DNA of 54,258 bases from Clostridia bacterium. Its GTDB lineage: Bacteria > Bacillota > Clostridia > Oscillospirales > Acutalibacteraceae. Below the pieces are notes generated by a model. That model was given only the letters and a program-made list of their open reading frames with translations, was not told the origin of the DNA and did no database searches. Shown in pieces: positions 1 through 8,221 of the stretch. A program made the position numbers and the translations under genes. Positions within the stretch are counted from its first letter, which is position 1. Every line of letters starts with the position of its first letter. The DNA lies in the NCBI GenBank assembly GCA_017521925.1, contig JAFXBG010000007.1, positions 1-54,258 of the forward strand, given 5' to 3'.

Positions 1-1776
1 GGCGTTCGTACTCCTATGCCCATCGCTCAGATGGCTGAGAAGTTCCCCGAGGCTTACGAGCAGTTTGTAGCTGTTTGTGCAAAGCTCGAGGACCATTACA
101 GAGATATGCAGGATATGGAGTTCACAGTTGAGGCTGGCAAGCTCTATATGCTTCAGACAAGAAACGGTAAGAGAACAGCTAAGGCTGCTCTTAAGATTGC
201 TTGTGACCTCGTTGACGAAGGTATGATCGATGAGAAGCAGGCAGTTGCAATGATCGACCCCAGAAACCTTGACACACTTCTCCATCCCCAGTTTGACCAG
301 AAGGCTCTTAAGGCTGCTACACCTGCAGGCAAGGGTCTTGGTGCTTCTCCCGGTGCTGCTTGCGGTAAGGTAGTATTTACTGCTGAAGACGCTGAAGAGT
401 GGAACAACCGCGGTGAGAAGGTTATCCTCGTTCGTCTTGAGACATCTCCCGAGGATATCACAGGTATGAAGGCTTCTCAGGGTATTCTTACAGTTCGTGG
501 CGGTATGACATCCCACGCAGCTGTTGTTGCTCGTGGTATGGGTACTTGCTGTGTATCCGGCTGCGGCGAAATCAAGATGGACGAAGAGAACAAGAAGTTC
601 GAGCTCGCAGGTAAGGTTTACACAGAGGGCGACTACATCTCCATCGATGGTTCAACAGGTAACATCTATGACGGAATCATCCCCACAGTTGACGCTGAAA
701 TCGCTGGCGAGTTCGGCAGAATCATGGCTTGGGCTGATGAGTTCAGAACACTTAAGGTTAGAACAAACGCAGATACACCTGCAGACGCTAAGAAGGCTCG
801 TGAGCTCGGCGCTGAGGGTATCGGTCTTTGCCGTACAGAGCATATGTTCTTTGAGGCTGACAGAATTGCAGCATTCAGAGAGATGATCTGTGCTGATACA
901 GTTGAGGCCAGAGAGGCTGCTCTTGATAAGATTCTTCCTTATCAGCAAGGCGACTTCGAGGCTCTTTACGAGGCTCTTGAGGGCAACCCCGTTTGCATCC
1001 GTTTCCTTGATCCTCCTCTCCACGAGTTCGTTCCCACAGAGGAAGCTGACATTGCAGCTTTAGCAGAGGCTCAGGGCAAGACTGTTGCTGACATCAAGGC
1101 TCTTATCGCTTCTCTCCACGAGTTCAACCCCATGATGGGTCACCGTGGCTGCCGTCTTGCAGTAACATATCCTGAAATTGCAAAGATGCAGACAAAGGCT
1201 GTTATCCGTGCAGCTATCAACGTTAAGAAGGCACACGCAGACTGGACAATCGTTCCCGAAATCATGATCCCCCTCACAGGTGAGGTTAAGGAAATGAAGT
1301 TCGTTAAGGACGTTGTTGTTGCTACAGCTGATGCAGAAATCGCAGCAGCAGGCGTAGAGCTCAAGTACGAAGTTGGTACTATGATGGAGATTCCCAGAGC
1401 TTGTCTTACAGCAGATCAGATTGCTACAGAGGCTGAGTTCTTCTGCTTCGGTACAAATGACCTTACTCAGATGACATTCGGCTTCAGCCGTGACGACGCC
1501 GGTAAGTTCCTTTCTGCTTACTATGATACAAAGATTTACGAAAACGATCCCTTCGCAAAGCTTGACCAGACAGGTGTTGGCCAGCTCATGGAGATGGCTA
1601 TCGCTAAGGGTAAGGCAACTCGTCCTGAGATTCACTGCGGTATCTGCGGTGAGCACGGCGGCGACCCCGTATCCGTTGAGTTCTGCCACAAGATCGGCCT
1701 CGACTATGTATCTTGCTCACCCTTTAGAGTTCCCATCGCTCGCCTCGCAGCAGCTCAGGCAGCTATCAAGGGCTAA
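1..1776 (+). CDS. ppdK: Pyruvate, phosphate dikinase, C-terminal part (5' end outside window)
   Basis: The enzyme interconverts pyruvate, ATP and phosphate with PEP, AMP and pyrophosphate in the cytoplasm, and in anaerobes it often works in glycolysis. The frame is open from base 1, so about 591 C-terminal residues of a protein usually near 880 are visible. The phosphohistidine loop GGMTSHAAVVARG has its His codon at 514-516. The PEP/pyruvate barrel follows, with GLCRTEHMFF, MGHRGCRLA, FCFGTNDLTQMTFG and the catalytic Cys (codon 1645-1647) in CGICGEHGGDP. The ATP-grasp half lies upstream of the window. An in-frame ATG at 16 is internal and is not the start. No active-site change is visible, and a strong terminator follows. 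Confidence 0.97.
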   Translation, partial: GVRTPMPIAQMAEKFPEAYEQFVAVCAKLEDHYRDMQDMEFTVEAGKLYMLQTRNGKRTAKAALKIACDLVDEGMIDEKQAVAMIDPRNLDTLLHPQFDQKALKAATPAGKGLGASPGAACGKVVFTAEDAEEWNNRGEKVILVRLETSPEDITGMKASQGILTVRGGMTSHAAVVARGMGTCCVSGCGEIKMDEENKKFELAGKVYTEGDYISIDGSTGNIYDGIIPTVDAEIAGEFGRIMAWADEFRTLKVRTNADTPADAKKARELGAEGIGLCRTEHMFFEADRIAAFREMICADTVEAREAALDKILPYQQGDFEALYEALEGNPVCIRFLDPPLHEFVPTEEADIAALAEAQGKTVADIKALIASLHEFNPMMGHRGCRLAVTYPEIAKMQTKAVIRAAINVKKAHADWTIVPEIMIPLTGEVKEMKFVKDVVVATADAEIAAAGVELKYEVGTMMEIPRACLTADQIATEAEFFCFGTNDLTQMTFGFSRDDAGKFLSAYYDTKIYENDPFAKLDQTGVGQLMEMAIAKGKATRPEIHCGICGEHGGDPVSVEFCHKIGLDYVSCSPFRVPIARLAAAQAAIKG

Positions 1777-1821
1777 GACCTAAGGAAGTTATATACAATA
1801 GTATAGCTCAGATATAAAATC

Positions 1822-1853
1822 ATCCCCACCCGAGCAATCGGGTGGGGATTTTT
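1822..1853 (+). terminator. Rho-independent terminator after ppdK
   Basis: A perfect 12-bp stem (1822-1833 with 1838-1849) closes a GCAA tetraloop and is followed by a T run. It ends the ppdK transcript just before the next promoter. Confidence 0.93.
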
Positions 1854-1854
1854 G

Positions 1855-1883
1855 TTGACACTTAAAATCGTAATGTGTATAAT
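1855..1883 (+). promoter_or_regulatory. Sigma-A promoter for the acyltransferase
   Basis: A consensus TTGACA at 1855-1860 and a consensus TATAAT at 1878-1883 are separated by exactly 17 bases. The promoter lies immediately behind the ppdK terminator. Confidence 0.85.
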
Positions 1884-1943
1884 TAAAATGTATTTGGCTG
1901 TTATGATATTTGGTTGTTAATTTATGCGAAAGGGGATATATAA

Positions 1944-2912
1944 GTGGTATTTTTTATTACATTTATCAGGGCAATATCTGCAATGATAATCACAAATGCT
2001 CACTATACAGGCGTATATCCCACAGATTTGATTGCTAACGGAGGCCTTCTGGGCGACGTGCTGTTTTTTGCAGTTTCGGGATATTGTCTGGCTAATATAA
2101 AACTTCCGTTTATTAAATGGTTTGCAAAGCGGGTTTTAAGAATTTATCCTCCCGTTATTATTATTACTGCACTGTATGCCGTGTTGGGATTTTACAAATT
2201 TTCGGATATATGGGGATTTTTGAGACTGTTCTTTTATCCCACGTATTATCATTTTGTAGCCTCAATTCTTGTGCTTTATATTCCATTTTATTTCGTAATG
2301 AAATTTGAGGTGTTGAGAACCAGAATCCCGTTGGTGCTGTTGGGTACTTTATCCTTGGAGCTGGTGGCTTACTTTACTGTTTTTGACAGGACAACTTACC
2401 ATATTGATGATGTTTACAGTCCTATGATAAGGTTTTTGTTTTTTGCGGCTATGCTTATAGGCGCATATGTAAAGCAAAACGACTTGAAGTTCAGAACCAA
2501 AAACAGGGTAATAAACATTATAGTTACATTTGTGCTTTGCATTATTTATTTCTGCAGCAAAATGTTGTTTGTTAAGTTCTCTGATGTTTTATGGATCAGC
2601 AATCTTCAGATTCTTAACCAGTTTGTGTTATTGGCTTTGCTGTATTTTGTATTTGTTATGTTTGCAGGTCTTGACTCAAAACTTGAAAGATTGCCAAAGT
2701 GGATTAAAGCGGTAATCACCTTTATCAGCAATATGACATTGGAAATATATCTGGTTCAGTATGTTCTGATTCCGTTATTAAATATAGGACCATTCCCTGT
2801 TAACTGGCTGATTATTACCGCAGGTGTAACAGTGGCTGCTTATGCTTTGCATTTTGTGTCAGGAAAAGCTATTGGCGGTATTGAAAAACTAACAGGTATT
2901 TCAAAAAAATAA
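1944..2912 (+). CDS. Acyltransferase family 3 membrane protein
   Basis: This is an integral membrane protein of 322 residues and about ten hydrophobic segments, matching the acyltransferase-3 (OafA-like) family that O-acylates cell-surface glycans or lipids. Family signatures are the early Arg and the His of ITNAHY, then a GxLGDVLFFAVSGY stretch and a basic FAKRVLRIYPP segment. The start is GTG at 1944, with AGGGG nine bases upstream. The gene is monocistronic, with its own promoter and terminator. The acceptor molecule cannot be told from the sequence, and no glycan gene cluster adjoins it. Family assignment is firm and substrate unknown. Confidence 0.85.
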   Translation: MVFFITFIRAISAMIITNAHYTGVYPTDLIANGGLLGDVLFFAVSGYCLANIKLPFIKWFAKRVLRIYPPVIIITALYAVLGFYKFSDIWGFLRLFFYPTYYHFVASILVLYIPFYFVMKFEVLRTRIPLVLLGTLSLELVAYFTVFDRTTYHIDDVYSPMIRFLFFAAMLIGAYVKQNDLKFRTKNRVINIIVTFVLCIIYFCSKMLFVKFSDVLWISNLQILNQFVLLALLYFVFVMFAGLDSKLERLPKWIKAVITFISNMTLEIYLVQYVLIPLLNIGPFPVNWLIITAGVTVAAYALHFVSGKAIGGIEKLTGISKK

Positions 2913-2923
2913 TTTGTTTTATC

Positions 2924-2960
2924 AGTCTTACTCTGTGCTATGTACGGAGTAAGACTTTTT
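2924..2960 (+). terminator. Rho-independent terminator after acyltransferase gene
   Basis: A 10-bp stem (2924-2933 with 2947-2956) runs into five T residues. Confidence 0.88.
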
Positions 2961-3090
2961 GTTTGGGTTGTATGGTTGAGTACCGCTTAGCAAATTATTG
3001 CTTTTTGATTCCTGTTTTTTAATACAAATGCTTTAGGAAGAAATTATAAAATCCCCGAAAATATAGCCTATATCTCATAAATTATTTACA

Positions 3091-3119
3091 TTGACTAAAT
3101 TCGACAAGAGTTTTATAAT
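3091..3119 (+). promoter_or_regulatory. Sigma-A promoter for small membrane protein
   Basis: TTGACT (3091-3096) and TATAAT (3114-3119) have a 17-base spacer. The TTG of this -35 box is in frame with the downstream gene, but it is promoter sequence and not a start codon. Confidence 0.8.
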
Positions 3120-3219
3120 AATGATGCTGAGCAAAGGCTTTGCGGATTTCTGTATGGTCGGAATTTTGGTCTTTATCAGCTTAATTATAGATATATATTA
3201 TCAGACAGGAGTTATAAAA

Positions 3220-3456
3220 ATGGAAGTTTTAAAGAAGATTTTCCCCTTCTCTTTTAAGTTTGAAACAACAAAGCAGTTTGTATGGACAATTATTCTTTAT
3301 GCTGTTGCATGTGTAGTTCTTGGAATTGTCCTGGGCTTGATGGGTCGTATTCCCTTTGTAGGCTGGGTGTTCAGAATTGCAAACTACCTTACTTATCCCT
3401 ACTGCTGCGGCGGTGTTGTATTCGCAATACTTAACAAGGTCGGCGTAATTAAGTAA
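3220..3456 (+). CDS. Small membrane protein of unknown function
   Basis: The product is 78 residues with two predicted membrane helices: one around VWTIILYAVACVVLGIVLGL and a second near the end containing YPYCCGGVVF. I do not recognise the family and assign no function. The start is ATG 3220, because AGGAG at 3207-3211 sits eight bases upstream. In-frame codons further upstream run through the promoter at 3091-3119 and cannot be translated from it. The gene is monocistronic, with a leader of about 95 bases and a strong terminator after it. Confidence 0.7.
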   Translation: MEVLKKIFPFSFKFETTKQFVWTIILYAVACVVLGIVLGLMGRIPFVGWVFRIANYLTYPYCCGGVVFAILNKVGVIK

Positions 3457-3471
3457 TTCATATTAAAAGCA

Positions 3472-3508
3472 AAAGTTCTCCTACTACTGTTGTAGAGGAG
3501 AACTTTTT
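3472..3508 (+). terminator. Rho-independent terminator after small membrane protein gene
   Basis: An 11-bp stem (3472-3482 with 3496-3506) is followed by a T-rich tail. Confidence 0.88.
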
Positions 3509-3751
3509 ATTTTTGGTATTTAGTTTTCAAAATAAACCCTTCTGAACATATAATAGCCTTCTTTTTTAAAAGTATAGCAATAAATTAATAATATTAAAAT
3601 TACATATTTTAGTGGGAGGATTTTTGGACAGTTTATACTGTAAAATTTATATAAGGTCTGATTTGGAAAGTTATGAATAAACAGGAAAAAATCGGGGAAA
3701 ACAGCCTTGTGAGTTTTATCACGGGCTGTTTTCGTTTTATAAAATCAGGTG
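3509..3751. other. Intergenic region with a possible small-RNA unit
   Basis: No convincing ORF is present. A weak promoter-like pair (TGGACA 3625-3630, TATATA near 3648) is followed by a hairpin at 3697-3706/3723-3733 and a T-rich stretch, so a transcript of roughly 75 bases is possible. The palindrome ACAGT-TTAT-ACTGT is at 3628-3641. The 16 bases at 3632-3647 recur exactly in front of amylase 2, at 22330-22345. Confidence 0.3.
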
Positions 3752-3780
3752 TTGTCATTTTCTTTAAGTTGTGATAAAAT
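3752..3780 (+). promoter_or_regulatory. Sigma-A promoter for the CHAP-dockerin gene
   Basis: TTGTCA (3752-3757) and TAAAAT (3775-3780) have a 17-base spacer, with a TG one base before the -10 box (extended -10). The leader to the start codon is about 70 bases. Confidence 0.65.
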
Positions 3781-3858
3781 ATATATGAATGTGCGTATTT
3801 TAATAAGGGTTTGGGGAAAGAACCCCTTTAAAATAGCTTATTTTCAGGAGTGGTTATA

Positions 3859-5067
3859 TTGGTAAAAAGAATAGTTGCACTGCTTTTGATGCTTATAATG
3901 GTAATAGCTCCTGTGGCAGTTGTTTCTGCGGCAGAAGCATCATTTGCTGAGATTGGTGCAAAGGGTGTGTTTGTTCCAAGGCTTAAAGCACCCGCAAAAT
4001 CAAATAAATATTATTACAGCGACCTTAATAAGTACGAAAGGTTCGGCTACGGTATGCCTAACTGTACGGCATATGCCTGGGGCAGAGCATACGAGATTAT
4101 GGGCTATGAACCTGATTTAAGCCTTAACGATGCCGATACCTGGTGGTCTTACAATAAAACAAACAAAGTTTATCCTTACGGACAAAAGCCTAAGCTTGGT
4201 GCTATTGCCTGCTGGAATTACACCACAGGCGGAGGTCATGTTGCTGTTGTTGAAAAAATCGAGGACGGCGAGATTACTTTTTCAAATTCAGCCTACGGCG
4301 GTAAAACCTTTTATCTGACCTGTGCTGATGTTGATGATTATAATGGCGGAATTTACGACAGCACCTGGGTTTTCAAGGGCTATATTTACATTACCGAGGG
4401 ACAAAGCAAAGAAGAATACTACCAGTCCTTGGGCGGTGATGTTTACAAGGTTGACTCCTATGACGGAATTAACCTGAGAAAAGGAGCAGGGACAAGCTAT
4501 AAAACCCTTACAGCTATTCCCGACGGTACTCAGATTGTTGTAACTCAAACCAAAAAGGCAGACGGTTACACCTGGGGCAAGACAACTTACGACGGATATA
4601 CAGGCTGGTGTGTGCTTAAATACACAGAGCTTGTTTATAAACATCAGAAACCTGAGGCGGCTCCGCCTGTTACAGAGCTGCCCACGGTGATTCCGGAGGA
4701 AACAGTAACAGAGCCGCAGGAAACCATACCTGCAACTTTTGATGAAGCAACTTTTGACGAGGCAACCTTTGACGAGTCTGTGACTGAACCCTCTGAGCCT
4801 GAAGCATCTTCACCTGCAACAAATGACGAAGCAGAAACATTGCCGTCTTTTGGCGGAACCGCGTTGTTGGGAGATGCCAACGGTGACGGCAAAATTTCCA
4901 TTGCTGATGTAACCGTTATTCAGAAATATCTTGCAAAAATCGGCTCTATGTCTGATGATTATGCAGGTCGTGCGGATATGAACGGTGACGGTAAAATCAC
5001 GGTAGTTGATGCAACGGTTATTCAGAAAAAAATAGCAGGATTGATTAAATCATACATATTAAAGTGA
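3859..5067 (+). CDS. Secreted CHAP-domain cell-wall hydrolase with SH3b and dockerin
   Basis: This secreted protein of 402 residues has a signal peptide (1-25), a CHAP amidase/endopeptidase domain (about 55-175; Cys69 in GMPNCTAYAWGRA, His127 in GGGHVAVVEK), a bacterial SH3 domain (about 195-258), an acidic Pro/Thr linker with three TFDEA-like repeats (293-307), and a type I dockerin (337-398) whose loops begin DANGDG and DMNGDG. It should cleave peptidoglycan and bind a scaffoldin cohesin. The start is TTG 3859, because AGGAG at 3846-3850 lies eight bases upstream; the in-frame GTG at 3850 overlaps that site. The gene ends 29 bases before asnS with no terminator between, so read-through is likely. 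Confidence 0.9.
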   Translation: MVKRIVALLLMLIMVIAPVAVVSAAEASFAEIGAKGVFVPRLKAPAKSNKYYYSDLNKYERFGYGMPNCTAYAWGRAYEIMGYEPDLSLNDADTWWSYNKTNKVYPYGQKPKLGAIACWNYTTGGGHVAVVEKIEDGEITFSNSAYGGKTFYLTCADVDDYNGGIYDSTWVFKGYIYITEGQSKEEYYQSLGGDVYKVDSYDGINLRKGAGTSYKTLTAIPDGTQIVVTQTKKADGYTWGKTTYDGYTGWCVLKYTELVYKHQKPEAAPPVTELPTVIPEETVTEPQETIPATFDEATFDEATFDESVTEPSEPEASSPATNDEAETLPSFGGTALLGDANGDGKISIADVTVIQKYLAKIGSMSDDYAGRADMNGDGKITVVDATVIQKKIAGLIKSYILK

Positions 5068-5096
5068 TAAAGATATAGAAATCGGAGGCAATTAAA

Positions 5097-6467
5097 ATGC
5101 AACATATCGACATTAAATGTTTATTTGAAGAAGCAAAATATATCGGCGAGAAGGTTACTGTTTGCGGTTGGGTAAGAACAAGCCGTGAATCCAAGACTAT
5201 GGCTTTTGCTGAGCTTAACGACGGCACAAGTTTAAAGCACCTTCAGATTGTTATTGACAGAGAAAATCTTGAGTATCCCGCTACAGCTCTTCGTCTTGGC
5301 ACAGCCCTTAAGGTAGAGGGTGTAGTTGTTGAGGCTCGTCAGGGCGGCGTTGAAATTAACGCTGAAGTTATCGAGATTTTAGGCGAGTGTCCCCTTGATT
5401 ACCCCTTACAGAAAAAGCGTCACACTCTTGAGTTCTTAAGAACAATTCCTCACCTGAGAACCCGTACAAACACCTTTAATGCAGTGTTCAGAGTTCGCTC
5501 AGTTATGGCAGGTGCCATTCACAGATATTTCCAGACAAGAAACTACACCTACGTAAATGCTCCCATTATCACAGGTTCTGACTGTGAGGGTGCAGGCGAG
5601 ATGTTCAGAGTTACTACTCATCCCTTTAACCACGAGTTTAAGACTGAGCAGGAGTATTACGAAAACGATTTCTTCGGCAAGAAGGCAGGTCTTTCTGTTT
5701 CAGGTCAGCTTGAAGGTGAGGTTGCCGCTATGGCTTTCGGTAAGATTTACACCTTCGGTCCTTCTTTCAGAGCTGAGAACAGCAACACCCCCCGTCACGT
5801 TGCCGAGTTCTGGCATGTTGAGCCTGAGGTTGCTTTTGCAGAGCTTCCCGATATTATCGAGATTGCTGAGGATATGATTAAGACAATTATCAAAGATACA
5901 ATGGATGCTTGCCCCGAAGAGATTGCATTCTTTGACAAGCATTTTGAGAAGGGTCTTATTGACAAGCTCAACAAAATTCTTACAGATAAGTTTGAGGTTC
6001 TTGACTATACAAAGGCTATTGAAATTCTTAAGGAAAGCGGTAAGGAGTTCGTATATCCCGTAGAGTGGGGCAGCGACCTTCAGACCGAGCACGAAAGATA
6101 TATTACAGAGGAAGTTTTCAACAAGCCTGTGTTTATTATCAACTATCCCAAAGATATCAAGTCCTTCTATATGAAGCAGAATCCCGACGGCAAGACTGTT
6201 GCCGCTACGGACCTTCTTGTTCCCGGCGTTGGCGAGATTATCGGTTGCAGCGAGCGTGAAGCTGACCTTGATAAGCTTTTAGATGCTATGAAGGCAAGAG
6301 GTATGAGAGAAGAGGATTATGTGGATTATATCGAGCTGAGAAAGTTCGGTTCAGTTCCTCACTCAGGCTTCGGTCTTGGTTTTGAGAGAATCCTTATGTA
6401 TGTAACAGGTATCTCCAACATCCGCGACCTTATCCTTTATCCCAGAACTGTTGGTAACGTAAGATAA
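5097..6467 (+). CDS. asnS: Asparagine--tRNA ligase
   Basis: This class IIb aminoacyl-tRNA synthetase of 456 residues charges tRNA-Asn with asparagine. It has an N-terminal OB-fold anticodon-binding domain (VTVCGWVRTSRESK...). The catalytic core carries motif 2 (FGPSFRAENSNTPRHVAEFW) and motif 3 (GFGLGFERILMYVTG). The 56-residue segment before motif 3 is typical of AsnRS. The start ATG is preceded by CGGAGG. Its presence means the GatCAB encoded at 24756-27889 is not required for Asn-tRNA and probably serves Gln-tRNA(Gln). Confidence 0.97.
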   Translation: MQHIDIKCLFEEAKYIGEKVTVCGWVRTSRESKTMAFAELNDGTSLKHLQIVIDRENLEYPATALRLGTALKVEGVVVEARQGGVEINAEVIEILGECPLDYPLQKKRHTLEFLRTIPHLRTRTNTFNAVFRVRSVMAGAIHRYFQTRNYTYVNAPIITGSDCEGAGEMFRVTTHPFNHEFKTEQEYYENDFFGKKAGLSVSGQLEGEVAAMAFGKIYTFGPSFRAENSNTPRHVAEFWHVEPEVAFAELPDIIEIAEDMIKTIIKDTMDACPEEIAFFDKHFEKGLIDKLNKILTDKFEVLDYTKAIEILKESGKEFVYPVEWGSDLQTEHERYITEEVFNKPVFIINYPKDIKSFYMKQNPDGKTVAATDLLVPGVGEIIGCSEREADLDKLLDAMKARGMREEDYVDYIELRKFGSVPHSGFGLGFERILMYVTGISNIRDLILYPRTVGNVR

Positions 6468-6485
6468 TTAATTATCATAAAAGCT

Positions 6486-6518
6486 ACACCCCGCAGAAAT
6501 TAATCTGCGGGGTGTTTT
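6486..6518 (+). terminator. Rho-independent terminator after asnS
   Basis: A perfect 12-bp GC-rich stem (6486-6497 with 6504-6515) is followed by Ts. Confidence 0.93.
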
Positions 6519-6526
6519 ATGTTAAG

Positions 6527-6940
6527 TCAGTTTGGTTTTGTTTTACCGCAACCGCAGGTGCCGACGTAGCTTTCATTGATTTTTTTGCAGTCGGGGCATT
6601 GCCATTGGTTTGGCGATGCCTGTGCAGGCTGATTGGTTTCTGTAGTGCAATGGTTTTTCAACACCAAATCAGCAAGCGTACTTAAATTTGAGGTGATTAT
6701 GCATACAAATATTTCGATTGCAATAATCAATAGGCTTAAGGCAACATCCCAGATAAGTATGCGGTAAACTATACCGTCAAGCTCGTAGTAATATCCAAGC
6801 TCTATTGTAGAGAAGATTTTAATTACACATAAAATTGCGGTCAATACTGTTACAATAATACAACCCTGCGACAGCTTGTCAGAGACTTTTATCAGGTTGC
6901 TTAGCTTTATGTTGGTTGGATTTGTTTTGTTTTTTTGCAT
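6527..6940 (-). CDS. Two-helix membrane protein with C-terminal zinc ribbon
   Basis: The product is 137 residues with two strongly hydrophobic segments, one starting near GCIIVTVLTAILCVIK and one spanning DVALSLLIIAIEIFVCII. A Gln/Pro-rich spacer leads to a C-terminal zinc ribbon (WQCPDCKKINESYVGTCGCG). The ribbon would face the cytoplasm if both termini do. AGAAGGAG lies ahead of the ATG. I recognise no named family, and zinc binding by the four cysteines is inference. It converges on asnS and appears monocistronic. Confidence 0.75.
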   Translation of the reverse strand: MQKNKTNPTNIKLSNLIKVSDKLSQGCIIVTVLTAILCVIKIFSTIELGYYYELDGIVYRILIWDVALSLLIIAIEIFVCIITSNLSTLADLVLKNHCTTETNQPAQASPNQWQCPDCKKINESYVGTCGCGKTKPN

Positions 6941-7023
6941 ATTGATTTACTCCTTCTGCATAATATCAATGTTGATTATATACTTAAAAGGATTTTTGTC
7001 AATATACACAGGATTTATATAAC

Positions 7024-7050
7024 AAAAAGGACCTCTCCAAAGAGAAGTCC
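7024..7050 (-). terminator. Rho-independent terminator of the lipoprotein gene
   Basis: The stem GGACCTCTC/GAGAAGTCC (7029-7037 with 7042-7050) contains one wobble pair. A-runs and T-runs on either side make it work in both directions. It is nearly the same sequence as the terminator at 7978-8009. Confidence 0.82.
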
Positions 7051-7064
7051 TTTTTTAATGTTAA

Positions 7065-7739
7065 TTACTCAGCTAATACTGCTGTGCCGCCTTCGTAGTA
7101 GCCCTCAACAATCTTAGTTCCGTCAGCCTTTACAAAGTAACTGCTGAGGTAAGTTGTGTTAGCCTCTAAGCTCTTTCTTAAATCAACAGCATAGTAAGTT
7201 GTGCCGTCAATTTCTTCAACACCTCTGTATGTAAGGAAGCAACCCTCCTCAAAATCGTATGCAGCTTCTACTACTTTTACAGCATTTTCTTCGTTAACGT
7301 CGATAGCAGGCTTTTCGTCGCTGATTACTGCTTCTTCACCATTGATATAACCCTCTTTGATTTCAGAACCGTCAAGTGTTACAAAGTAAGAAGAAATGTA
7401 TGTTGTGTTTGTTTCTAAGCTCTTTCTTAAGTTAACTGCATAGTAGTTTGTGCCGTCAATTTCTACTGTTCCGTTGGAAACGAAGAAGTATTCTTCATCA
7501 AAATCGTAGGTGTTCTTAACTAATTCAAGAGCATCCTCTTCTGTGAAGTCAGGGGCAGAAACTGTTGTAGTAGCTGCTGTAGTAGTTGCGGGAGCAGTGG
7601 TTGTTGCTTCTGTGTTAACTGCTGTAGTAGTTGCAGGGGCAGTTGTGTTTGCAGGTGTGTTTACATTGGTGCCGCAAGCACAAAGTGAAAAAGCTAAGCA
7701 AAGGATAAGTGCAACGGGGATAAACATTTTGATTTTCAT
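7065..7739 (-). CDS. Lipoprotein with two tandem PepSY-like repeats
   Basis: A signal sequence of 224-residue product ends in a lipobox (FSLCAC), so the mature protein should be lipid-anchored at Cys21 or a neighbouring Cys. A low-complexity Thr/Ala linker leads to two clearly homologous units of about 70 residues. Each contains an acidic helix, then EIDGTxYYAVxLRKSLExNT and a TYxSSYFV strand, resembling PepSY-type folds. The duplication is visible directly; the PepSY label and any function are inference. The ATG follows TGGAGG. The gene has its own promoter (7801-7829) and terminator. Confidence 0.8.
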   Translation of the reverse strand: MKIKMFIPVALILCLAFSLCACGTNVNTPANTTAPATTTAVNTEATTTAPATTTAATTTVSAPDFTEEDALELVKNTYDFDEEYFFVSNGTVEIDGTNYYAVNLRKSLETNTTYISSYFVTLDGSEIKEGYINGEEAVISDEKPAIDVNEENAVKVVEAAYDFEEGCFLTYRGVEEIDGTTYYAVDLRKSLEANTTYLSSYFVKADGTKIVEGYYEGGTAVLAE

Positions 7740-7800
7740 TTTAATTTCCTCCAGAATTCTTCAAGTGAATTTATTCAGTCGTTTTCTTGACTGTGGCTAT

Positions 7801-7829
7801 ATAATATCATATGTTTTTCCTGAATTCAA
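7801..7829 (-). promoter_or_regulatory. Sigma-A promoter for the lipoprotein
   Basis: On the minus strand, TTGAAT (7829-7824) and TATTAT (7806-7801) have a 17-base spacer. Confidence 0.65.
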
Positions 7830-7977
7830 CAAATCGGGATAAATCGACAATTTTTGGGATGAAGGATAGTATTTTTTGTTTTTGCAGATGAAGAATCTGA
7901 TGTTTTTCTGTGATTTGCGGTTTCTATGATGAGGGGATGGTCCGGGTAAATAGTGGAGAGTTAATAAGTAATAAGTG

Positions 7978-8009
7978 AAAAAGGACTTCTCTGTTGAGAA
8001 GTCCTTTTT
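7978..8009 (-). terminator. Rho-independent terminator of tRNA-Thr
   Basis: A perfect stem (7978-7991 with 7996-8009) with a TGTT loop and flanking A and T runs begins one base past the CCA end of the tRNA. The preceding stretch, about 7950-7978, holds TAATAAGTAATAAGTG-type repetitive sequence similar to that at 16702-16735. Confidence 0.88.
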
Positions 8010-8010
8010 C

Positions 8011-8086
<76 letters not shown>

Positions 8087-8108
8087 ATATTAAATTTACG
8101 ACCTTAAT

Positions 8109-8137
8109 ATAATACCATATTCTTTTTTGAATTTCAA
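8109..8137 (-). promoter_or_regulatory. Sigma-A promoter for tRNA-Thr
   Basis: On the minus strand, TTGAAA (8137-8132) and TATTAT (8114-8109) have a 17-base spacer. It is divergent from the promoter at 8161. Confidence 0.78.
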
Positions 8138-8160
8138 GACCTTTTGGTAAAAAATAAAAA

Positions 8161-8189
8161 TTGAGATGTCCAAAGGTGTATGGTATAAT
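8161..8189 (+). promoter_or_regulatory. Sigma-A promoter for the amidohydrolase
   Basis: TTGAGA (8161-8166) and TATAAT (8184-8189) have a 17-base spacer. An in-frame TTG at 8189 overlaps the -10 box and is not a start codon. Confidence 0.82.
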
Positions 8190-8221
8190 TGATACAAGGA
8201 TTTTTTGAAAGGGGTATTATT

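Noticed and set aside
1060-1689. 209-codon open frame on the minus strand inside ppdK
   Set aside because: It is a shadow of the strongly biased ppdK coding frame, Cys/Leu-rich with no domain, and has no ribosome binding site.
3091-3219. Longer N-terminus for the small membrane protein
   Set aside because: The upstream in-frame TTG is the -35 box of a 17-base-spaced sigma-A promoter. The ATG at 3220 has its own ribosome binding site.
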